Below are positions 1 to 5,629 of a DNA stretch of 6,577 nt, in pieces. Each line of letters begins with the position of its first letter. The stretch's first letter is position 1. The stretch is from Prevotella sp. (GTDB taxonomy: Bacteria; Bacteroidota; Bacteroidia; Bacteroidales; Bacteroidaceae): positions 1 to 6,577 of the forward strand of contig JAGAPI010000030.1 in assembly GCA_017623335.1 (NCBI GenBank), given 5' to 3'. Made by a program: the position numbers and the translations under genes. The notes below the pieces were generated by a model. It was not told where the DNA came from, did not search any database, and was given only the letters and a program-made list of their open reading frames with translations.

Positions 1-1
1 G

Positions 2-2077
2 CCCAACCGCTATCAGGTGAGCTTTGAGCTTATCGGCAAGGACGGCAAGACGCTGCACGTGGAAAAGGACAAGTTCGGATTCCGCACCATCGAGACACGC
101 CACGGCGACGGAATGTACATCAACGGCAAGAAGGTGAACATACGCGGCGTGAACCGCCACAGCTTCTGGCCGGAATACGGGCGCACACTCTCAAAGCAGC
201 TCAACATCGACGACGTGAAGATGATAAAGAGCATGAACATGAATTCCGTGCGCCTGTCTCACTACCCTGCCGACCCTGAGTTCTACGATGCCTGCGACAG
301 TCTCGGTCTGTATGTCATGGACGAGCTGAGCGGATGGCACGGCCACCACGAGACAATAAACGGACAGAAGCTCGTGCGCGAGATGGTGATACGCGACGTA
401 AACCACCCGTCGGTAATCTGGTGGAGCAACGGCAACGAGAAGGGATGGAACGACGAGCTTAACGGCGACTTCCACAAATGGGACCCACAGCAACGCCCCG
501 TGATACACCCGCAGGGAAATTTCGGCGGATATGAGACCATGCACTACCGTTCCTACGGCGAGAGCGAGGAGCACATGCGCCGTCCGCAGATATTTATGCC
601 AACGGAATTCCTGCACGCGCTCTACGACGGCGGAGCAGGCGCCGGACTCTACGACTACTGGGAACTGATGCGCACATGGCCGCGCTGTCAGGGCGGATTT
701 ATCTGGGCTTATGCCGACGAGGGCGTGGTGCGCACCGACCAGAACGGCATAATCGACAACGTTGGCAACTACGGTGCCGACGGTATCGTGGGTCCTCACC
801 ACGAAAAGGAGGGCAGCTACTACACGGTGAAACAGATATGGTGCCCCGTGCAGGTGACGCTGAAAGGATATAACGGCAGTCTCCAGACTCCGCAAAAGGG
901 ATACTCGCAGACCAACGGCGCGAAGCTCGACGCAAGCACCATGATTGTGGAAAACCGCTACGACTTCCTCACGCTCAAGGGCGTAAGGTTTGACTGCTCT
1001 TATCTGAAGTTCGCCGGTGCGGAGACCAAGACCATTAAGACACTGACCGTAAACGGTGCCGACATCGCCCCGGGCAAGAGCGGCGAGGTGAAGATTGGCG
1101 ACGTGCCTGCCGACGCCGAGGCTCTCGCGGTGAAGGCAACCGACCACAACGGCATGGAGCTGTTTACATGGGTGTTCAAGATTCAGGACACACGGAGCGA
1201 CATGATTGTAAAGGCTGAAAACCGGATGCGCAAGCCGCGACCCACATACAACAACGGCACAGTGACTGCCGACAACACCACACTGACATTCTCGACTGAG
1301 GACGGCACTCTGCGCAGCGTATCGGTAAACGGCAAGAGCCTGCAGTTCGGCAACGGTCCGAAGTTCTTCGCATACCGCCGCGCCGACCGTTCGTTCGACC
1401 AGTTCTATAACCACGATGACCCCGAGGCTGAGAAGAAGAAGACCACCTACACCGAATATGCCGACCAGGGAACCTTCGACGGCATCACCACTGCCGAGGG
1501 CGAGGGCGACACTCTCATCGTAACCGCCAACTACAAGCTCGGTTCGCTGCAAAAGGCTGAGTGGCACATCGCTCCTAACGGCAACGTGCGCCTAATATAT
1601 AAATATGTGTTCAACGGAGTGGTGGATCTCATGGGCGTGAAGTTCGACTTCCCCGAGGAATATATGCTTCGCAAGCAGTGGCTCGGCTGCGGTCCCTACC
1701 GCGTGTGGCAGAACCGCCTGCACGGTCCGCAGCTCGGAGTGTGGGCAAACGAATACAACGACCCTGTGCCGGGAGAGACCTTCCTATATCCCGAGTTTAA
1801 GGGCTACTTCGCCGGAGTGCAGTGGATGAAGCTGGAGTCGAAGCTGGGCAAGGTTACCCTACAGCCCGGTACCGACAGGGATTACATCGGAGTCTACCAG
1901 CCGCGCGACGGCCGCGACCAGCTGCTCTACACCCTGCCCGCGACCGGCATCAGCATCATGCAGGTTATCCCCGGCGTGCGCAACAAGGTAAACACCACCG
2001 ACCTCAACGGTCCGTCGGCGCTGCCAGTCTGGGCGCGCGGAGAGTACACAGGCGAGGTGAGGCTGTGCTTTGAATGA
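2..2077 (+). CDS. LacZ-type glycoside hydrolase family 2 enzyme (beta-galactosidase-like), 5' partial
   Basis: This is the C-terminal part (about 690 residues) of a GH2 retaining glycosidase; the reading frame is already open at base 2, so the start, any signal peptide and the sugar-binding domain lie off the left edge. Counting Val at 17-19 as residue 1, the order is the end of a beta-sandwich, the TIM barrel (about 25-285), a LacZ domain-4-like region beginning near ENRYDF, and a large C-terminal sandwich (about 410-685) with GPKFFAYRRADRSFD and GCGPYRVWQNR, like LacZ domain 5. Barrel landmarks are RGVNRHSFWPE, VRLSHYP, MDE, NHPSVIWW and QGGFIWAY. The expected acid/base is Glu141 in NGNEKG (codon 437-439). 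The likely nucleophile is Glu197 in MPTEFLHAL (605-607), where E. coli LacZ has a CEYAHAMGN-type motif. GH2 is secure. Galactosidase specificity is not: the nucleophile loop differs from LacZ, and other beta-glycosidase activities remain possible. No transporter or regulator of a polysaccharide locus is visible. Confidence 0.93.
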   Translation, partial: PNRYQVSFELIGKDGKTLHVEKDKFGFRTIETRHGDGMYINGKKVNIRGVNRHSFWPEYGRTLSKQLNIDDVKMIKSMNMNSVRLSHYPADPEFYDACDSLGLYVMDELSGWHGHHETINGQKLVREMVIRDVNHPSVIWWSNGNEKGWNDELNGDFHKWDPQQRPVIHPQGNFGGYETMHYRSYGESEEHMRRPQIFMPTEFLHALYDGGAGAGLYDYWELMRTWPRCQGGFIWAYADEGVVRTDQNGIIDNVGNYGADGIVGPHHEKEGSYYTVKQIWCPVQVTLKGYNGSLQTPQKGYSQTNGAKLDASTMIVENRYDFLTLKGVRFDCSYLKFAGAETKTIKTLTVNGADIAPGKSGEVKIGDVPADAEALAVKATDHNGMELFTWVFKIQDTRSDMIVKAENRMRKPRPTYNNGTVTADNTTLTFSTEDGTLRSVSVNGKSLQFGNGPKFFAYRRADRSFDQFYNHDDPEAEKKKTTYTEYADQGTFDGITTAEGEGDTLIVTANYKLGSLQKAEWHIAPNGNVRLIYKYVFNGVVDLMGVKFDFPEEYMLRKQWLGCGPYRVWQNRLHGPQLGVWANEYNDPVPGETFLYPEFKGYFAGVQWMKLESKLGKVTLQPGTDRDYIGVYQPRDGRDQLLYTLPATGISIMQVIPGVRNKVNTTDLNGPSALPVWARGEYTGEVRLCFE

Positions 2078-2101
2078 GACGTGAGGAATTTACAAAATAA
2101 A

Positions 2102-2221
2102 TTAGGCACGGATTACACGGAAAACACAGATTGATGAAAGAAAAATCTGTGACCGCAAAGCTGATGAACCCTTATAAAAAGAGAGCAATGCGTGAGTAAA
2201 ATCCGTGTTATCCGTGCCTAA
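2102..2221. repeat. 120-bp inverted-repeat element with 20-bp arms
   Basis: The left arm 2102-2121 (TTAGGCACGGATTACACGGA) is the reverse complement of the right arm 2202-2221 except for one pair (2114 against 2209), so 19 of 20 pairs match. The arms are built from a 9-base unit close to CACGGATTA. Three tandem copies start at 2107, 2116 and 2125, and three copies lie in the opposite orientation at 2208-2216, 2199-2207 and 2143-2151. No reading frame of note lies between the arms and I see no convincing target-site duplication. It resembles a dispersed intergenic palindromic repeat (REP- or MITE-like). Mobility is inference only. Confidence 0.7.
2125..2151. repeat. Inner hairpin nested inside the inverted-repeat element
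   Basis: CACAGATT at 2125-2132 and AATCTGTG at 2144-2151 form a perfect 8-bp stem with an 11-base loop. It is not followed by a T-run on the + strand, so it is a poor candidate for an intrinsic terminator of the GH2 gene. The stem halves are variant copies of the 9-base unit that makes up the outer arms. Confidence 0.55.
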
Positions 2222-2251
2222 AAATGGGGGCGTGTCATCCCGACACACCCC
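2220..2251 (-). terminator. Rho-independent terminator of the nqr operon
   Basis: Read on the - strand, GGGGTGTGTC (2251-2242) pairs with GACACGCCCC (2236-2227) as a 10-bp stem including one G-U wobble, with a 5-base loop. Two bases later comes TTTTT (2224-2220). The stem begins about 50 bases after the nqrF stop codon. On the + strand the wobble becomes a C-A mismatch and no T-run follows the stem, so the signal points to the nqr operon and not to the GH2 gene. The T-run overlaps the outer end of the inverted-repeat element. Confidence 0.75.
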
Positions 2252-2277
2252 TATAAACTAAAATATAAAACTTAAAC

Positions 2278-2295
2278 GGATAGAAAAAACTATCC
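2278..2295. other. Small hairpin beside the nqrF stop, possible weak + strand terminator
   Basis: GGATAG (2278-2283) and CTATCC (2290-2295) form a perfect 6-bp stem around a loop of six A on the + strand. It is followed by TTTCTTAT, so it could serve as a weak terminator for transcripts arriving from the GH2 gene. On the - strand it lies 4 bases past the nqrF stop with a loop of six T, where it might instead protect the 3' end of the mRNA. The stem is short and the role is inferred. Confidence 0.3.
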
Positions 2296-2299
2296 TTTC

Positions 2300-3574
2300 T
2301 TATCCTCCGAAGTTGTCGAAGTGAATCATGTTCTGCTCCACGCCGAGGCTGTCGAGCAGGTCGAGCACAGTCTTAGCCATCATTGGCGGTCCGCAGAGGT
2401 AGTACTCAATGTCCTCGGGTGCCTCATGCTGCTTGAGATAGGTGTCGCCCATCACAGGAGCGATGAATCCGGCGGTGTACTTCACGCCGAGCGCGTCTGC
2501 CTTCGGGTCGGGACGGTCGAGCGCCAGGTGGAAATGGAAGTTTGGATACTCCTTTTCCAGTTCGAGGAAATCTTCCATGAAGAACACCTCGTCGATGGCG
2601 CGCGCTCCGTAGAAGTAGTGCATCTCGCGGTCGCGTGTGTGCAGAGTCTTGAGCATGTGCATAATCTGGGCGCGGAGCGGAGCCATACCTGCGCCGCCGC
2701 CAACCCAAATCATCTCACGCTTTGAGTCAAATATCGGGTGGAAGTCGCCGAACGGACCGCTCATGCGCACCTTGTCGCCCGGCTTGAGCGAGAAGATATA
2801 CGTGGAGGCAATACCGCAGGGAACATTCTGGAATCCCGGCCCCTGATCCTTTGGCTTAAACGGCGGGGTGGCGATACGCACGGTAAGCGTGATGATGTCG
2901 CCCTCGTCGGGATAGTTTGCCATGGAGTATGCGCGGATGGTGGGCGTGTCATTCTTCTGCTTCAGGCCGAAGAGTCCGAACTTCTCCCACGTGGGCACGT
3001 AGAGGTCGCCGATGAGCTCGCGGTCCATGTCCCTGCCATAGTCTATGTCGTAGGCTGGGATGGCAATCTGAGCGTAAGAGCCAGGAACGAAGTCCATGTG
3101 CTCGCCCGGAGGCAGCTGCACCTTGAACTCCTTGATGAACGACGCCACGTTCTTGTTGGAGATGACCGTACACTCCCACTCTTTCACGCCCATCACAGCC
3201 TCGGGCACCTTGAGCACCATGTCGCTCTTCACCTTGCACTGGCATCCCAGCCGCCAGTGGTCCTTTATCTCCTTGCGGGTGAAGTGAGGCTTCTCAGAGT
3301 CGAGTATTTCGCCGCCTCCCTCAATCACCTGCACCTTGCACTGTCCGCAGCTTGCCTTTCCGCCGCAGGCAGATGGCAGGAATATTCCGTTCTGGTTGAG
3401 CACGGCCATGACGCTGTCGCCCTGCGGAACGCTTATCTTCTTGCTGCCGTTAATGGTTAGGGTAACGTTGCCGCCCGGCGAGAGATAGCGTTTTGCCGTG
3501 AGCAACAGCACAACCAAGAGGAGTATCACCACAAGAAACACTCCCATGCTTGCCAATATGAAATTTATATCCAT
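2300..3574 (-). CDS. nqrF: Na+-NQR subunit F, NADH dehydrogenase with 2Fe-2S and FAD
   Basis: NqrF (424 residues) is the electron entry of the sodium pump: it oxidises cytoplasmic NADH with FAD and passes single electrons to a 2Fe-2S cluster. An N-terminal membrane helix (about 5-27) anchors it. A ferredoxin domain follows (about 36-125) with cluster ligands C70, C76, C79 and C111, the numbering I know for Vibrio cholerae NqrF. The ferredoxin-reductase-type domain has the FAD motif RAYSMAN (214-220), GPFGDF (273-278), the nucleotide loop GGGAGMAPLR (292-301) and CGPPMM (394-399). The protein ends in FDNFGG, typical of the family. It is the last gene of the operon, 12 bases after nqrE, and is followed by an intrinsic terminator. 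The ATG at 3574 has no clear Shine-Dalgarno sequence but starts exactly at the expected anchor helix. The length is close to the usual 405-430, with nothing missing. Confidence 0.97.
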   Translation of the reverse strand: MDINFILASMGVFLVVILLLVVLLLTAKRYLSPGGNVTLTINGSKKISVPQGDSVMAVLNQNGIFLPSACGGKASCGQCKVQVIEGGGEILDSEKPHFTRKEIKDHWRLGCQCKVKSDMVLKVPEAVMGVKEWECTVISNKNVASFIKEFKVQLPPGEHMDFVPGSYAQIAIPAYDIDYGRDMDRELIGDLYVPTWEKFGLFGLKQKNDTPTIRAYSMANYPDEGDIITLTVRIATPPFKPKDQGPGFQNVPCGIASTYIFSLKPGDKVRMSGPFGDFHPIFDSKREMIWVGGGAGMAPLRAQIMHMLKTLHTRDREMHYFYGARAIDEVFFMEDFLELEKEYPNFHFHLALDRPDPKADALGVKYTAGFIAPVMGDTYLKQHEAPEDIEYYLCGPPMMAKTVLDLLDSLGVEQNMIHFDNFGG

Positions 3575-3586
3575 CGTTCTTGTTTT

Positions 3587-4213
3587 TTATATTTTAAGTC
3601 CTGAGAAACACATCATTGCCATCGCCATGAGTCCCACGGTGATGAAGGTGATGCCGAGACCGCGCAGCGGAGCCGGCACGTCGGAGTACTGCATCTTCTC
3701 ACGGATGGCACCCATCGCCACAATGGCGAGAGTCCAGCCGATGCCGCTGCCGAGAGCATACACAAGGGCGTCGACAATGCTGCCTATGTACTGGCTGCTG
3801 GCAGGGTCCATGTTGATGCGCTGCTGCATGAAGAGCGACGCTCCCATAATGGCGCAGTTTACGGCGATAAGCGGCAGGAAGATACCGAGCGAGGCATAGA
3901 GCGCAGGGCTGAAGCGCTCTACAATCATCTCCACCAGCTGCACGATGCCGGCGATAACCGCAATGAAGAGTATGAAGCTGAGATAGCTCAGGTCAACGCC
4001 GTCCACCAGACAATCGGGACCCAGCACCTTGGTCTGGAGAATATAGTCGACAGGCACTGTTACAAGCAGCACGAATGTTACAGCGCATCCCAGTCCGAAC
4101 GAGGTCTTCACGTTTTTCGACACTGCGAGAAACGAGCACATTCCAAGGAAGAATGCGAATATCATGTTGTCCACAAAGATGGACCTAACAAAAAGACTCA
4201 ATAAATGTTCCAT
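3587..4213 (-). CDS. nqrE: Na+-NQR subunit E, integral membrane protein
   Basis: NqrE (208 residues) is a six-helix membrane subunit that, with NqrD, forms the channel-like core and holds an iron-sulfur centre between the two. That centre takes electrons from NqrF across to NqrC. The ligand cysteines are visible at C26 (LGMCSF) and C120 (AVNCAIMG), the same numbers as in Vibrio NqrE. The two sites sit in the inverted half-helix repeats typical of the NqrD/E and RnfA/E family. NqrE is distinguished from RnfA by its place in the nqr gene order. It lies 3 bases after nqrD, and its ATG is preceded by a strong AAGGAG. The start [16 protein letters not shown] matches the usual family start. Confidence 0.97.
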   Translation of the reverse strand: MEHLLSLFVRSIFVDNMIFAFFLGMCSFLAVSKNVKTSFGLGCAVTFVLLVTVPVDYILQTKVLGPDCLVDGVDLSYLSFILFIAVIAGIVQLVEMIVERFSPALYASLGIFLPLIAVNCAIMGASLFMQQRINMDPASSQYIGSIVDALVYALGSGIGWTLAIVAMGAIREKMQYSDVPAPLRGLGITFITVGLMAMAMMCFSGLKI

Positions 4214-4216
4214 AGC

Positions 4217-4858
4217 TTATTTCTCCTTATAAAAGTATGCGCGATGCACCCAGATGACGCAGCCCAGAAGGATGAGCGCCATTGCGGACATGGTCATCAT
4301 GCCGTTGTTGATATAACCAAAATCGTAGACACAGTCGGGGATAATCTGGAAGCCCAGCAGGCTACCGCGCCCGAAGAACTCGCGCAGTGCTCCCACAATC
4401 ACCAGAATCATGGCGTAGCCCAGACCGTTGGAAACTCCGTCGAGGAAGCTTGGCCACGGCTTGTTCTGCATTGCAAACGCCTCAAGACGTCCCATGAGAA
4501 TACAGTTGGTGATGATAAGTCCCACGTAGACAGAGAGCTGCACGCTCACATCGTAGGCGTAGGCCTTCAGAATCTGGCTCACTATGGTCACCAGCGTTGC
4601 CACCACCACGAGCTGCACCACGATACGGATGCGCTGCGGAATGGTGTTGCGGATTATTGAGATGATGACATTCGAGAATGCCGTGATTACGGTCACTGCC
4701 AGTCCCATCACAATCGACGGCTTGAGCTGGCTTGTGACTGCCAGCGCCGAGCAGATGCCGAGCACCTGCGACAGGATGGGATGGTCGAGATTGAGAGGAG
4801 TGATGAACACCTCTTTATTTTCTTTGCTGAATAATTTACTCATGTCTGTAAAATTCAT
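4217..4858 (-). CDS. nqrD: Na+-NQR subunit D, integral membrane protein
   Basis: NqrD (213 residues) is the membrane partner of NqrE and homologous to it; together they bind the intramembrane iron-sulfur centre and take part in coupling electron flow to Na+ movement. Ligand cysteines are C36 (LGICSALAV) and C119 (IITNCILMGR). NGLGYAMILVIVGALREFFG is a family signature near residues 140-160, and about six hydrophobic helices are evident. It starts 3 bases after the nqrC stop, so translational coupling is likely. There are two possible starts: the ATG at 4858 (MNFTDMSKLFS) and the ATG at 4843 (MSKLFS). The second would give a length of 208 and cysteines at 31 and 114, nearer the Vibrio positions I recall (29 and 112). 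Neither has a good Shine-Dalgarno sequence. The upstream start is kept because of the tight spacing to nqrC. Confidence 0.96.
   Translation of the reverse strand: MNFTDMSKLFSKENKEVFITPLNLDHPILSQVLGICSALAVTSQLKPSIVMGLAVTVITAFSNVIISIIRNTIPQRIRIVVQLVVVATLVTIVSQILKAYAYDVSVQLSVYVGLIITNCILMGRLEAFAMQNKPWPSFLDGVSNGLGYAMILVIVGALREFFGRGSLLGFQIIPDCVYDFGYINNGMMTMSAMALILLGCVIWVHRAYFYKEK
4223..4228 (-). promoter_or_regulatory. Ribosome binding site for nqrE
   Basis: AAGGAG on the - strand, 9 bases before the nqrE ATG, lies inside the last codons of nqrD (Tyr-Lys-Glu-Lys-stop). It is the only clear Shine-Dalgarno sequence among the four nqr starts visible here, which suggests nqrE initiates strongly in addition to any coupling to nqrD. 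Confidence 0.6.
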
Positions 4859-4861
4859 TTG

Positions 4862-5623
4862 TCATTTTATACCGAGAAGCTCTTTATACAGTGCGAGGTC
4901 TGCCTGGAACATGTCGTTCACACCGTTGCAGGTAAGCGTGGCGCCTGTAACGCCGTCGACCTGCGACTGGCTGTCTTCAATCTTCTTTACTACTCTCAAT
5001 ACCACGTTGCCATCGGCATCGAATATCTTCTTGCCTGCAAACTGCTCCTGCCATGCACGTGAGTCCTTGATCTCAGCACCCAGTCCGGCAGTCTCGCTGT
5101 CATGGTTGAAATATGCGCCATACACTGTGTTGCCATCGTTGTCCACGGCGATATAGCCCCAGATTGGCCCCCACAGTCCCATGCCCCTTACTGGCAGGAT
5201 GTACTTGCGCTCACCGTTTACCTCGCAGATATATGCGGTCTTGTCGCCCACGCTGACCTCTTCCTTCACCGTGGCGGCATACTTCTGCTCCGCATCGGCG
5301 TCGCCTGCAAACTCTCGTATGTTGAGCGAGGCTAGAATCTGCTTCTTTGTGTCGAGCTGCACGTTTGCTTCCTGAGTCTCCTTCAGGCTGCTGTAGATGA
5401 ATGCCAGCAGGAATGCCACAATCACCACCATCACCACACTATATATAATAATGTATGTGTTTGAGTTGGTGTTTATGCCTTTTTTCTTCTCCGCAGGCTG
5501 CTCAGTGTCAAATATCTCTTCAAACTCCGATGCCGGCGCCTTGCAGATGGGGCAGATATCTGGAGCCGAATCGCCCTCATGCACATAGCCGCACACTTTG
5601 CATCTAAATTTTCTTGTAGCCAT
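4862..5623 (-). CDS. nqrC: Na+-NQR subunit C with N-terminal rubredoxin-like domain
   Basis: NqrC carries a covalent FMN that relays electrons from the NqrD/NqrE iron-sulfur site to NqrB. In this 253-residue protein, residues 1-37 form a rubredoxin-like domain (C8, C11, C24, C27). A charged linker (38-50), one membrane helix (about 57-79) and the extracytoplasmic FMN-binding domain follow. The domain shows VRGMGLWGPIWGYIAV, HDSETAGLG and the flavinylation motif DGVTGATLT. Thr229 is the expected site of phosphoester-linked FMN, attached by ApbE, which is not in this window. From about residue 51 (NTNSNTY) onward it reads like an ordinary NqrC. The usual initiator Met just before that is Ile here (ATA), and the next in-frame Met (65) lies inside the membrane helix. 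The long start at 5623 is therefore required and the fusion is real in this sequence. The gene begins 6 bases after the nqrB stop. Confidence 0.95.
   Translation of the reverse strand: MATRKFRCKVCGYVHEGDSAPDICPICKAPASEFEEIFDTEQPAEKKKGINTNSNTYIIIYSVVMVVIVAFLLAFIYSSLKETQEANVQLDTKKQILASLNIREFAGDADAEQKYAATVKEEVSVGDKTAYICEVNGERKYILPVRGMGLWGPIWGYIAVDNDGNTVYGAYFNHDSETAGLGAEIKDSRAWQEQFAGKKIFDADGNVVLRVVKKIEDSQSQVDGVTGATLTCNGVNDMFQADLALYKELLGIK
5513..5623 (-). other. Rubredoxin-like domain (rubrerythrin type) fused to NqrC
   Basis: The first 37 codons of nqrC encode two CxxC knuckles, CKVCGY and CPICKAP, spaced C-x2-C-x12-C-x2-C. This is the spacing of the compact rubredoxin-like domain at the end of rubrerythrins; classical rubredoxins have a longer spacer. 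The signatures CGYVHEGDSAP and APASEFEEI fit that family. The four Cys would bind one Fe, or possibly Zn. Because the NqrC membrane helix follows and its FMN domain is outside, this domain should lie on the cytoplasmic face, near NqrF and NqrD/E. Confidence 0.88.
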
Positions 5624-5629
5624 CTTCTT

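Noticed and set aside
191..1567. A 458-codon open frame on the - strand opposite the GH2 gene
   Set aside because: It is the mirror of a GC-rich coding frame with strong codon bias. Its translation is a Val/His/Leu-rich string with no family resemblance, while the + strand frame has clear GH2 motifs throughout.
2102..2221. A CRISPR array or small RNA gene in the intergenic repeats
   Set aside because: The 9-base units are too short and adjacent with no regular spacers, half are inverted, and no promoter could be seen that would make a discrete RNA.
2738..3460. A 240-codon open frame on the + strand opposite nqrF
   Set aside because: It is antisense to conserved NqrF motifs and its translation has low-complexity His/Val/Leu content, so it is a shadow frame.
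4584..5156. A 190-codon + strand frame spanning nqrD and nqrC
   Set aside because: It crosses the boundary of two well-supported antisense genes and shows Ser/Thr-rich shadow composition with no recognisable domain.
5440..5470. AT-rich TATATAATAATG-like stretch that could be read as a promoter
   Set aside because: It encodes the start of the NqrC membrane helix (Ile, Tyr, Asn codons) inside a tight operon, and no Bacteroidetes -33/-7 pair (TTTG / TAnnTTTG) is evident with it.
5470..5623. The NqrC extension being an artefact of a wrong start or a frameshift
   Set aside because: The frame is continuous, the four Cys and flanking residues form a complete rubredoxin-like domain, and there is no alternative in-frame start before the membrane helix.
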